A stretch of 9,799 nucleotides of DNA from CAZGOM01 sp964542875 (GCA_964542875.1 CAZIWA010000171.1:1-9799); one strand, 5' to 3'; counted from the first letter of the stretch, positions 1 to 6,455 are shown. A program made the numbers and translations. Notes: a model not told the origin generated them from the sequence alone.

Positions 1-159
1 GTTCTGGGATGCGCGGCGTGGTCTGCGGTTCATGAGCCTAAGGCAGATCATCCGGTGATTATCCAAGCGTTGATTGCAGCGGGGGCTGACGTGGGGCAGG
101 TGGAGTTTCCGACGGGGGATGCGCGGGTGGATGAGGTGCTGCGGCGTGCGCGCGGGTGA
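1..159 (+). CDS. C-terminal fragment of an ankyrin-repeat-like protein (5' end outside window)
   Basis: The first 52 codons of the window are open in frame 1 and close with TGA at 157-159. The residues AAWSAVHEP...HPVIIQALIAAGADV follow the second-helix pattern of an ankyrin repeat: a hydrophobic helix followed by the turn AGADV. The last residues (DARVDEVLRRARG) would be a capping helix. Ankyrin repeats are protein-binding solenoids, so a scaffold or regulatory role is possible, but only about one repeat is visible. The start and overall architecture lie upstream of the window. No neighbour is close enough to suggest an operon, since the next plus-strand gene begins about 275 bp later. The reading frame is moderately certain and the family assignment is tentative. 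Confidence 0.55.
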   Translation, partial: VLGCAAWSAVHEPKADHPVIIQALIAAGADVGQVEFPTGDARVDEVLRRARG

Positions 160-245
160 ATTTTGAGAATTAAGCCGGGAGCTGGGGAGTGAGATCTTTG
201 AATAATGATCGGTGGATGAGCAGAAGGGAAGAGGCAGATTTTTAA

Positions 246-269
246 CCGCGAAGTCGCGAAGACGCGAAG
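246..269. repeat. Three tandem octamers, nCGCGAAG
   Basis: CCGCGAAG, TCGCGAAG and ACGCGAAG stand directly in tandem. This resembles the 'accacgaag-cacgaag' type of short intergenic repeat found in many bacterial genomes (recalled, not searched). It lies in the non-coding spacer 160-434, where no gene with plausible codon use was found. Confidence 0.6.
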
Positions 270-331
270 TTAAGAGGCGGAAAAAGCGGAGTCAGGAAAA
301 GGTGAAGACAAGGTTTTGAAAATGAGTCAAA

Positions 332-392
332 CCCAGGGTGGCGCATGAGTACATGCTTACCCTGGGCTATCTTATTTTTCGCTTTCAGCGAA
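332..392. repeat. Twin-hairpin intergenic element
   Basis: The first hairpin pairs CCCAGGGT (332-339) with ACCCTGGG (359-366), then continues through two G-T wobbles and a bulged C342 to GCATG/CATGC around loop AGTA (348-351). A second hairpin follows after 11 nt: TTCGCT (378-383), loop TTC, AGCGAA (387-392). The two together look like a conserved palindromic intergenic unit rather than a simple terminator, because the gene downstream starts about 40 nt later and no run of T follows the second stem. I recall similar CCCAGGGT...ACCCTGGG palindromes from planctomycete genomes. Confidence 0.6.
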
Positions 393-403
393 TAGACAAG
401 AGG

Positions 404-432
404 CTGACTATTGATTGGATTCTTTGAATAAT
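404..432 (+). promoter_or_regulatory. Candidate sigma-70-type promoter for the first zinc-ribbon gene
   Basis: CTGACT (404-409, 4 of 6 to TTGACA) and AATAAT (427-432, 5 of 6 to TATAAT) are separated by exactly 17 nt. The predicted transcription start is near 439, just downstream of the ATG at 435. If the promoter is real, translation would begin at an internal codon, most plausibly GTG 501. The -10 box lies inside a 12-bp sequence (TCTTTGAATAAT) that is also present at 195-206. Confidence 0.4.
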
Positions 433-434
433 CG

Positions 435-1343
435 ATGGAAAGAACAAAAGTAGAACTATTCAAAGGTCGAGCAAAAGAGGGCGTTGTGGAAGGTGGACCA
501 GTGGAGAAAGAGCCTGAGTACCTGAGGGGCGAGAGCTCGGCCGGGCTGGGGGTGGTGGACGCGCATCTTTTGTGTGTGCGGTGCGGGTATGACCTGTTTG
601 GGCAGGGGGTGAACGAGAAGTGCCCGGAGTGCGGGGCGTGGGTGATCGAGGCGCTGCGGTGGCGTGATGCGCGGGGAAATACGCAGGCGCGCAAATGGCT
701 GTCGCGGGTGAATTCCGGTTTGTGGATCGTGTTTTTGATGGCGCTGGTCAGGATGGTGGTTTTCAAGGGAACAGGCACAACTTCGGCGAGCGGCGTCGGG
801 TTTTGCGTGGTGCTTGGGTTGGTGGCGATGTTCGGCTGGTACCTGATGACCCGGCCTGCGACATGGATGAGGGAATATGGGCCGGAGGACACACGCAAAC
901 GCAGGCAGATGCTGGCTGCGCTGGCGCTGGCGGAGGTCTGCGGTTCATTGATGGAAGCGGGCGCGCGATCGCACTCGGTGCCAGGGGATGTGTTTCTGGT
1001 GGCAACGCCGATGGTGATTGCGTGGGCGGCGTACCTGGTGATGAAGCATTGGCGAGGAGAGATCGGAGAGAAGGTCAAGTGGTTTGCATGGCAATGGATG
1101 TGGTGCGTGCGCGTGTTCATCGGGGCGATGGGGGTGCTTGGCGCATCGGGGGTTTTACGGTTGAGCGGAAAGATGGGGTGGGTGAGCTATGGAGTGCTGT
1201 CGTGGGCGTCCACGCTGAACATGGCTGGCATTGTGGTGGGGCTGTGCGCGTGTGGCGTGGGATTTGCGGTGCTGGCGGATGCGTGCTGGAGAATGGTGGA
1301 TCAGGCGCGGATGGATGGGGTTTTGAGAACTACAAGTGATTAG
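435..1343 (+). CDS. Zinc-ribbon six-TM membrane protein of unknown function
   Basis: From ATG 435 the protein is 302 aa. Cys47, Cys50, Cys63 and Cys66 form a C-x2-C...C-x2-C zinc ribbon in the context CVRCGYDLFG...CPECG, typical of many Phycisphaerae membrane proteins. About six hydrophobic segments follow, near residues 95-110, 120-138, 159-176, 186-203, 218-243 and 251-282. FGWYLMTRP (133-141) after the second segment recurs in slightly different form in the paralog at 2850. The ribbon probably faces the cytoplasm, but no enzymatic motif is visible. The start is uncertain: ATG 435 has no Shine-Dalgarno and overlaps a predicted promoter. In-frame GTG 501 (Val23) has GGAAGG seven bases upstream and would keep the whole ribbon. 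The stop TAG is clear. The gene faces the HEAT-repeat gene 119 bp away. Confidence 0.8.
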   Translation: MERTKVELFKGRAKEGVVEGGPVEKEPEYLRGESSAGLGVVDAHLLCVRCGYDLFGQGVNEKCPECGAWVIEALRWRDARGNTQARKWLSRVNSGLWIVFLMALVRMVVFKGTGTTSASGVGFCVVLGLVAMFGWYLMTRPATWMREYGPEDTRKRRQMLAALALAEVCGSLMEAGARSHSVPGDVFLVATPMVIAWAAYLVMKHWRGEIGEKVKWFAWQWMWCVRVFIGAMGVLGASGVLRLSGKMGWVSYGVLSWASTLNMAGIVVGLCACGVGFAVLADACWRMVDQARMDGVLRTTSD

Positions 1344-1394
1344 AGAAGAAAGTGGAGGGGGAGGGATTGGAATAGCGGGGGTGCAACGGGAAGG

Positions 1395-1428
1395 GGGACA
1401 GGTCCCGGGAAGAAGGGGACCAGTCCCC
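1395..1428. repeat. Paired GGGAC-nn-GTCCC palindromes between convergent genes
   Basis: GGGAC-AG-GTCCC (1395-1406) and GGGGAC-CA-GTCCCC (1415-1428) are perfect small inverted repeats eight bases apart. GGGGACNNGTCCCC motifs are known near REP-associated (Y1) transposases in several phyla, but no transposase is present here. The 119-bp spacer separates two 3' ends, so the pair could also help bidirectional termination, though no T-tract is present. Confidence 0.6.
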
Positions 1429-1462
1429 GCGGAGGGAAGAGGGGGTAAGGGGATAAGAGTGA

Positions 1463-2425
1463 TCAGAGGTCGAAGGCGGCGGCGAGGGGTTGTTTGAGGG
1501 TGGTTTTGGCGCGCGGGCCGGCGGCGGCGAGGGTGCGGGCCTTGATGTTGGGGTCGTGGCGGAAGATGGTGAGGGCTTGGATGGCGTGGGCGGCGAGGTC
1601 GGTGGGAGCGTCTTTGACCTGGGCGATGAGGTAGGTGGTGGCTTGGTCGCTGCGGAGGGAGGCCAGGGCGATGAGGGCGATGCGGCGGAGGTCGGAGTCG
1701 AGGGATTTTTCAAACCAGTTGGTGAGGGCTTCGTAGCCGCCTGGGAGGCGAGATTCGCCGATGTAGAGGGCGGCGAGCTCGGCGACCTGGTCGTCGCGGG
1801 AGAGGAAGGATTCGACGAAGGGGAGCGCGCGGAGGCCTTGGGATTTTAAGAGTGCGCTGAGGCATTCGGCGGTGACGGTGGGGTCATGGTCGCCGATGGT
1901 GGCTTTGTAGCGCAGGAGGGGGACGCCGGCGGGGTCCTGGGAGTAGCCCAGGGCGCGGGCGGCGAGGGTGCGGGCCTGGGGGGTTTTGTCGGCGAGGAGG
2001 TCGGCGAGCTCGAGCATGGCGTCGGGGTGGTTCATGCGGACGAGGCCCAGGGCGCAGTGTCCGCGGAGGAGGGGGGCGGTGTCTTCGCGGCCGCCGAAGA
2101 CGGGCTCGAGCTGGGTGTGGCGGATGCCGGGGAGGAAGACGGTGTCTGCGGGGGCGCCGAGTTCGTAGAGGGTTTTGGCGAGCTGGGTTTTGGCGTGGCA
2201 GCCTTTGTCGGATTTGAGGGGGTCTTTGAGGAAGCGGGGAAAGGCGGCGGCGAGGTCTGGGATGAGGGCGTGGGCTTCGAATTCGGAGGCGATGGCCGCT
2301 GCTTTGGCGACGGCGTGGGAGCTGGTGTCGGCGAGGGTTTTTTTGAGGATGGCCAGTGAGGCGTCGGTGAGGCCGGCGTCGCGGAGAGAGGAGAGGAGGT
2401 CGAGGGTGTCCTGGAGTTTGGGCAT
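1463..2425 (-). CDS. HEAT-repeat protein
   Basis: The 320-aa product is an all-helical solenoid. Units of roughly 28-32 residues with paired helices are visible near residues 74-93, 118-147, 150-177, 182-209, 213-240, 245-273 and 277-300; RTLAARALGYSQDPAGVPLL is a typical helix-turn-helix unit. HEAT solenoids bind other proteins or act in phycobilin-lyase-like or PBS-type scaffolds. No catalytic motif is present. The ATG at 2425 was chosen because the helical pattern begins immediately (PKLQDTLDLLSSL). An in-frame ATG at 2512 would add 29 hydrophobic residues, but these are encoded by repeat-like, AT-richer spacer DNA with different codon use. Neither start has a Shine-Dalgarno. Codons end mostly in C, opposite to the flanking plus-strand genes. 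It is transcribed convergently to 435-1343 and divergently from 2850. Confidence 0.8.
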   Translation of the reverse strand: MPKLQDTLDLLSSLRDAGLTDASLAILKKTLADTSSHAVAKAAAIASEFEAHALIPDLAAAFPRFLKDPLKSDKGCHAKTQLAKTLYELGAPADTVFLPGIRHTQLEPVFGGREDTAPLLRGHCALGLVRMNHPDAMLELADLLADKTPQARTLAARALGYSQDPAGVPLLRYKATIGDHDPTVTAECLSALLKSQGLRALPFVESFLSRDDQVAELAALYIGESRLPGGYEALTNWFEKSLDSDLRRIALIALASLRSDQATTYLIAQVKDAPTDLAAHAIQALTIFRHDPNIKARTLAAAGPRAKTTLKQPLAAAFDL

Positions 2426-2548
2426 TGGGGAAAGGTACAAGGTAAAAGGGATAAGGCACAAGTGCAGAGAGAGAAAGCGAAGAAATTGTGTCACGAGTCT
2501 GGGGGCTTGCACCTCGATGGGCGAAGAAAAACACGGATGAAGAATAAG

Positions 2549-2725
2549 ACATGCTCACGCGGACGCGCCGCATGCCACGCGGAATTAAGAGGTGGAGTTG
2601 AGTCGTTACGGGTTGGTTGGCGTGGAAGTGGGCGCGTGCAAGAGTTATCTTTTCGCGCTTTTACCAGGGGCTACGCGCTAAGAAGCGCTTCACCCCTGGC
2701 TGTAACAGGGCCGTGCCTTCAGCAC
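2549..2725. repeat. Cluster of palindromic repeats in the 424-bp spacer 2426-2849
   Basis: No credible gene is present here. Three structured pieces stand out. ACATGCTCACGCGG...GCATGCC (2549-2576) has CATGC/GCATG ends. A hairpin at 2664-2699 pairs CCAGGGG with CCCCTGG outside and GCGCT (2675-2679) with AGCGC (2684-2688) inside, around loop AAGA. A small stem GTGC...GCAC lies at 2713-2725. The motifs resemble dispersed intergenic elements I recall from planctomycete and acidobacterial genomes. Short open frames across the region have no homology I recognise and are not reported. Confidence 0.55.
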
Positions 2726-2807
2726 TCCGGATGAGGAAGCAAGGGCCATAGCGGGATCGGAGGAATTGGCAGACTTTTGATGCTTCAGTGCCAAAAGGGA
2801 GAGTGGC

Positions 2808-2813
2808 TAGAAT
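2808..2813 (+). promoter_or_regulatory. Candidate -10 box (TAGAAT) for the second zinc-ribbon gene
   Basis: TAGAAT matches the -10 consensus at 5 of 6 positions and would start transcription near 2820, leaving a leader of about 30 nt with AGGGGG seven bases before ATG 2850. No acceptable -35 hexamer stands at the usual distance; TTGATG at 2777 is 25 bp away, which is too far. Confidence 0.35.
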
Positions 2814-2849
2814 CGACAGGGTGATTGCGAGAGCACAGGGGGTTGATTG

Positions 2850-3664
2850 ATGACGCAGTTAAAAGCGGAAGATGTGCCGGCGGGAGCCACAAGTGAGTTT
2901 GTGGGGGGCGATGGTGTGCTTTTTGATCATGTGGGGTGCAGGGGCTGCGGGTATGACCTGATGGGCCTGCGGGCTGATGGCGGTTGCCCCGAATGCGGGA
3001 AAGCGGTGGGGGAATCGGTGGCGGAGGCGGTGCGGCTGGCGGCGGCCAAGCGGCGGGTGGTGGATGCGGGGTGGTGGGGACAGGTGGAATCCGGCGCGTG
3101 CATCGTGGGGGGGACGGCGTTTTTGCGGCTGGTGTTCATGATCAACGGCGGCAAGCCCAGCCCCGACATGTGCGTGGCGATGCTGTTTTTGGCGGTGATC
3201 GCGGGCTTTGGGTGGAGGATTCTGACCAAGCCGCGACCGGGGTTTGAGAAGGTGGAGGAGATCAACCAGGGCCGGGTGAGGGCGCGCTGGGCGGCGGTGA
3301 CCGCGGAGTTCGGCGTGGCGGTGGTGTGGATGCCGGCGCTGGCGCTGGCGCCGACGGGAGCGGGGCGGGTGGTGGTGGTGGCGTTTGCAGCGGTGTTCAT
3401 TGCGGCGGCGGCGACGATGGTGAAGCAGTACTGGCCGCTGGCGATCGGGACAGGTTTCGCGCAGCACCAGACGTCATGGGATTTGTGCTATTGGGGGGTG
3501 ATGGGGGCGCTGTGCGCGGCGGTGGTGGCGATGGGGATCAGCCAGGTGCTGCCGACGCCGGGCGGGTGGGGGTTGGCGGCGGCGGCGACGGTGGGGGGCG
3601 GGTGCTATCTGTATGCACTGGCGTTGATGTGCCTGGCTGGGAAGCAGGCGGAGGAAGGGAGGGG
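2850..3664 (+). CDS. Zinc-ribbon multi-TM membrane protein, paralog of 435-1343 (3' end lost in assembly gap)
   Basis: The visible 271 residues carry Cys30, Cys33, Cys46 and Cys49 in CRGCGYDLMGL...CPECG. About six hydrophobic segments follow, including ESGACIVGGTAFLRLVFMI, MCVAMLFLAVIAGFGW, RVVVVAFAAVFIAAAATM and LCYWGVMGALCAAVVAMGI. GFGWRILTKP corresponds to FGWYLMTRP in the first protein, and MVKQYW to VMKHW, so both have the same fold and order. The function is unknown. ATG 2850 is preferred over the adjacent TTG 2847 because AGGGGG sits about seven bases upstream. The frame reaches the N run just after the last predicted membrane helix, so few residues are probably missing. Reading straight through 100 Ns gives a TAG at 3795-3797, but the gap length is conventional and that frame cannot be trusted. 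Confidence 0.8.
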
Positions 3665-3764
3665 NNNNNNNNNNNNNNNNNNNNNNNNNNNNNNNNNNNN
3701 NNNNNNNNNNNNNNNNNNNNNNNNNNNNNNNNNNNNNNNNNNNNNNNNNNNNNNNNNNNNNNNN
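3665..3764. other. Assembly gap of exactly 100 N
   Basis: One hundred consecutive N, the usual placeholder for a scaffold gap of unknown size. It interrupts the 3' end of the second zinc-ribbon gene and borders a repeat-containing spacer, the likely reason the assembly broke here. Confidence 0.95.
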
Positions 3765-3798
3765 GGCAGGGGAAGTGGGGGTGCAGCGGGTGATTAGG

Positions 3799-3901
3799 TG
3801 GTGCGTCCAAGACATACCGCGGCCGCGGATGTGTACAGCGTGGCACCGGAAAATGTGGGAATTACAGGTTGATTGGCGTTGAAGCTGGTGCGTCCAAGAC
3901 A
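3799..3901. repeat. 16-bp direct repeat TGGTGCGTCCAAGACA, two copies
   Basis: Identical copies lie at 3799-3814 and 3886-3901, 87 bp apart. The first is followed by the palindrome CCGCGGCCGCGG (3817-3828). The stretch 3765-3965 holds no supported gene. Its position beside the N gap suggests a dispersed or locally tandem repeat that defeated assembly. Confidence 0.65.
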
Positions 3902-3965
3902 CAGCACTGCTTCGGGGCGGGCTGCGCCATCCGGGTTTTGTTGGCGTCTGGGGAGTTTGGTTTTT

Positions 3966-4736
3966 TCAGGTGTTGTTGGAGGGGATCTGGCGGGCGATGG
4001 GGGCCAGCAGGCTGGGGACCAGGTGGTTGGCGGCGAGCTGTTCGGCGAGCTGGGACATCTGGTCGAAGATGCCGGGGAGGTCGCTGACGCTGGTGATGGG
4101 GCCGAATTTTTTGAGGGTGAGGAAGACGCTGATGGGTTCGTTGCGGGAGCGTCCGACGCCGCCTTTGCGGGTGCGGGCGCGGGTGCGGACTTCAAAGAAG
4201 CCCTGGAGATCGCCCTGGCCGGCCAGATTCAGGGAGAAGATGGGCTGGCAGTCGGTGAGGGAGCTGTTGGCGATGGTGGCGAGGTTCGCCACGGGGGACT
4301 TGGCGTAGAGGGCGTCGAAGACGACCTGGTCGTGGTTGGACTTGCACTCGAGGTCGAAGCCAAGGAGGAGTTCGAGGTAGTCGACATCCAGCGGGCTGAT
4401 GGTGAGGTGGTAGGGGGCAAGCTCAAGGATGAGCTTGTGCATGCCGTAGGCGCCCTGGAGGGTGGAAGGGTTCACGTGGCCGGTGCGGATGCTGGTGCGG
4501 CGCAGGGCGAGCCACTGGTATTCGGCCTCCTTGCGGGAGGATTCCAGGGCGAGCTCGCCGTCGTAGCGCCGGAAGCTGCGCATGGCGGGGACGGCTTTTT
4601 TGACCTGATCAAACATGTGCAGGATGGTTTCCCGGTCGGAGGGGAGGTCCATCTTGAGGGCGAGCTTCTGATTCACGTAGAAGTCGGTGCAAAGTGCGCC
4701 GAAACTGGTGGCCATGGGTCTGCTTTCGTTGGTCAT
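3966..4736 (-). CDS. Conserved protein of unknown function (planctomycete-type)
   Basis: This 256-aa soluble protein has no signal peptide and no membrane helix. I do not recognise a named domain. The N-terminal half (residues 8-110) looks helical and charged (RETILHMFDQVKKAVP, RRYDGELALESSRKEAEYQWLALRR). The middle has probable beta strands (HLTISPLDVDYLELLLGFDLEC, PIFSLNLAGQGDLQGFFEVRTRART), and a C-terminal helix follows (PGIFDQMSQLAEQLAANHLV). I recall similar sequences only as planctomycete hypotheticals. ATG 4736 (MTNES...) and ATG 4715 (MATSFGALC...) are both possible starts with no Shine-Dalgarno; both lie inside a transcript from the TATAAT box at 4792-4797. A strongly C-ending codon pattern supports coding on this strand. 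It is divergent from the glycosyltransferase, with 148 bp between the start codons. Confidence 0.8.
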   Translation of the reverse strand: MTNESRPMATSFGALCTDFYVNQKLALKMDLPSDRETILHMFDQVKKAVPAMRSFRRYDGELALESSRKEAEYQWLALRRTSIRTGHVNPSTLQGAYGMHKLILELAPYHLTISPLDVDYLELLLGFDLECKSNHDQVVFDALYAKSPVANLATIANSSLTDCQPIFSLNLAGQGDLQGFFEVRTRARTRKGGVGRSRNEPISVFLTLKKFGPITSVSDLPGIFDQMSQLAEQLAANHLVPSLLAPIARQIPSNNT

Positions 4737-4791
4737 GCCGGGTTCAAACGCGCCCCTCCCGGCAGACGGATGGTGTCTGGGGCAACGCATC

Positions 4792-4797
4792 ATTATA
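4792..4797 (-). promoter_or_regulatory. Perfect -10 box TATAAT for the unknown conserved gene
   Basis: The minus strand reads GCGTATAATGATG across these positions, a full match to the -10 consensus in a GC-rich background. The expected transcription start is near 4785, giving a leader of about 50-70 nt. No clear -35 hexamer stands 16-18 bp upstream. The divergent plus-strand gene may use TAAGAT at 4820-4825, which is weaker. Confidence 0.5.
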
Positions 4798-4884
4798 CGC
4801 TTTTGTTCGTGGGTTCGGGTAAGATAGTGTGCTTTGCCCGGATTTACCCCGGTTTTACCTCCTCCTACACGAGGCCCCCGACCC

Positions 4885-5655
4885 ATGGCGCGTGATTTGT
4901 CAGAAGTTGAACTGTCGATCGTCGTTCCTGCGCTTAACGAGGAAGGCAATGTGGGGCCGTTGGTGGAGGAAGTCCAGAAAGCGATCGTGGACAAGGGGAT
5001 CGTGACGGAATTGATCGTGGTGGATGACGGGTCCAAGGACCAGACACTGGCGCGGCTGCAGGAGCTGGCCAAGACGCGGCCCTGGCTGCGCGTGCTGCAC
5101 CGGCCCCAGCGCAGGGGGCAAAGCGCGGCGATGCACGCGGGCATTCAAGCGGCGACGGGGAAGTACATCGGGATGCTGGATGCGGACCTGCAGAACGACC
5201 CGGCGGACCTGCCGGGCATGCTGGCGAAAATCAAAAGCGGCGAGTGCGACATGGTGCAGGGATCGCGCATGCGCCGGAAGGATACGCAGCTTAAGAAGAT
5301 GACCAGTTGGGTGGGCCGGACGGCCCGGAAGCTGGCCCTGGGGGACACGGTCCGGGATACGGGGTGCACGGCGCGGGTGATCAAAGCGGAATTCGCCAAA
5401 CAGTACCTGCTGCAGTTCCATGGGATGCACAGGTTCATGCCGGTGTACGCCAAGATGCTGGGGGCGCGGGTGGTGGAATCCGAAGTGAACCACCGTGACC
5501 GGGCGACGGGGATTTCGAATTACGGGCTGATCGACCGGGCGATGGTGGGGTTTTCGGACCTGATGACGGTGCGGTGGATGATGAAGCGGTACCGGAGCTG
5601 GAAGGTGGAAGAAAAGACGCCGGGGGCTGAGCAGCAGACAGGGGCCAAGGCGTGA
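4885..5655 (+). CDS. Family 2 glycosyltransferase (dolichol/undecaprenyl-phosphate sugar synthase type)
   Basis: This 256-aa GT-A fold enzyme most likely transfers a sugar from a nucleotide donor to a polyprenyl phosphate on the cytoplasmic face of the membrane, like DPM1, GtrB or ArnC. The N-terminal strand SIVVPALNEEGN (11-22) and VVDDGS (45-50) bind the nucleotide. LDADLQNDP (98-106) carries the metal-binding DxD (Asp99-Ala-Asp101), and DTGCTARVIK (158-167) matches the conserved region after it. Unlike GtrB or ArnC it has no C-terminal membrane helices, so it is peripheral or works with a membrane partner. ATG 4885 was chosen over an upstream TTG because the fold begins right after it and GAGG lies ten bases upstream. 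Its stop overlaps the next start (GTGA at 5652-5655), implying translational coupling. Sugar and acceptor cannot be told from the sequence. Confidence 0.9.
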   Translation: MARDLSEVELSIVVPALNEEGNVGPLVEEVQKAIVDKGIVTELIVVDDGSKDQTLARLQELAKTRPWLRVLHRPQRRGQSAAMHAGIQAATGKYIGMLDADLQNDPADLPGMLAKIKSGECDMVQGSRMRRKDTQLKKMTSWVGRTARKLALGDTVRDTGCTARVIKAEFAKQYLLQFHGMHRFMPVYAKMLGARVVESEVNHRDRATGISNYGLIDRAMVGFSDLMTVRWMMKRYRSWKVEEKTPGAEQQTGAKA

Positions 5656-6254
5656 GGGTTCGCAAGCGATGGATTTTCCTGATCATCATCCTGCCGATGC
5701 TGGCGGGGCTGGGGTTTCTTGGCTATTGGTTTTTGACCTATCGGCCGACGCCGCCTGACGCGATTTCGATCAAGGCGCAGATCAAGGACGCCAGCGACCA
5801 GGCGTTTTTGCATAAGGATGCGGCGGGCGTGTTCACCTATGAGGTGCACGATGACGACGGGACCAAAAAGTTCCTGTCGCCGGAGCAGTTCGCCACGCGG
5901 CTGTATGACGAACAGCATGGCCGGTCGTGGCTGCTGCGGGTGTGCAACGTGACGTCCTACGTGGGGCTGGCGTGGATCGCGGTGGGGCTTATCGGCCAGG
6001 TGGCGTTCACGGGGCGGATGATCGTGCAGTGGCTGGTGACGGAAAAGAACAAGCGCTCGGTGGTGCCGGTGAGCTTCTGGTGGATGAGCCTGATCGGCTC
6101 CACCATGCTGCTGGTGTACTTCGTGTGGCGCGTGGACCCGATCGGGATTCTGGGGCAGTTGTTCGGGTGGGGGGTGTACCTGCGGAACCTGTACGCGATT
6201 TATGCGGCAGAGGATGAAGAAGATGAGAAGAAGGGGCTGGGGTCTGGGGTCTAG
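5652..6254 (+). CDS. Membrane protein with lipid A disaccharide synthase N-terminal (LAB_N) domain
   Basis: This 200-aa protein starts with GTG inside the preceding stop codon. Residues 7-29 are a first membrane helix. Residues 30-92 form a polar segment, probably outside the membrane. Residues 103-182 match LAB_N: GLIGQVAFTGRMIVQWLVTE, then RSVVPVSFWWMSLIGSTMLL, then DPIGILGQLFGWGVYLRNL, giving three more helices. LAB_N was first named from an N-terminal extension of LpxB and also occurs alone, often beside GT2 enzymes, where it is thought to help handle lipid-linked sugars; its biochemistry is poorly known. Stand-alone versions are usually about 100 aa, so the extra helix and 63-residue segment here are notable. 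The acidic tail (AEDEEDEKK) is probably cytoplasmic. The last codons run into a GGGGTCT tandem, so the true C terminus may have been extended by repeat DNA. Confidence 0.88.
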   Translation: MRVRKRWIFLIIILPMLAGLGFLGYWFLTYRPTPPDAISIKAQIKDASDQAFLHKDAAGVFTYEVHDDDGTKKFLSPEQFATRLYDEQHGRSWLLRVCNVTSYVGLAWIAVGLIGQVAFTGRMIVQWLVTEKNKRSVVPVSFWWMSLIGSTMLLVYFVWRVDPIGILGQLFGWGVYLRNLYAIYAAEDEEDEKKGLGSGV

Positions 6255-6455
6255 GGGAGAATGTCAGATGTATGAAGTTAGATGTTTTTCGGAGAAGACA
6301 TTGAGGAGCGGGGCGCGGTGAAACAGGCAGGAAGGCGAAGAAAGATTCCGTTGGGGAAGGCAGAGCTTGGTTGGGTGCTTGTGGGATGAAGGGCGACGGG
6401 GGCGGCGTGGTGGGCCCCGAAGACTCGGCCGCACCCTACGAAGAAGCAACAGGGG

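Noticed and set aside
242..1120. Long minus-strand open frame opposite the first zinc-ribbon gene
   Set aside because: Ser/Pro/Thr/His-rich translation without a domain; it crosses repeats and lies opposite a convincing membrane protein gene. A shadow caused by strand-biased third bases.
2426..2512. 29-residue hydrophobic N-terminal extension of the HEAT protein resembling a signal peptide
   Set aside because: The codons are encoded by AT-richer repeat-like spacer DNA with unlike codon use, the sequence lacks a clear cleavage site, and ATG 2425 sits directly before the helical repeats. It cannot be fully excluded.
2462..2734. 90-aa plus-strand open frame in the spacer
   Set aside because: It is built across three palindromic repeats, with no start signal and no family resemblance.
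3765..3797. Continuation of the second zinc-ribbon gene through the N gap to TAG 3795-3797
   Set aside because: The 100-N length is a placeholder, so the frame after the gap is unknown. The visible GRGSGGAAGD tail has no support of its own.
3873..4895. 340-aa plus-strand open frame across the unknown conserved gene
   Set aside because: Gly/Val/Glu/Asp-rich low-complexity translation typical of antisense to C-ending codons. The minus-strand frame has balanced composition and a TATAAT promoter.
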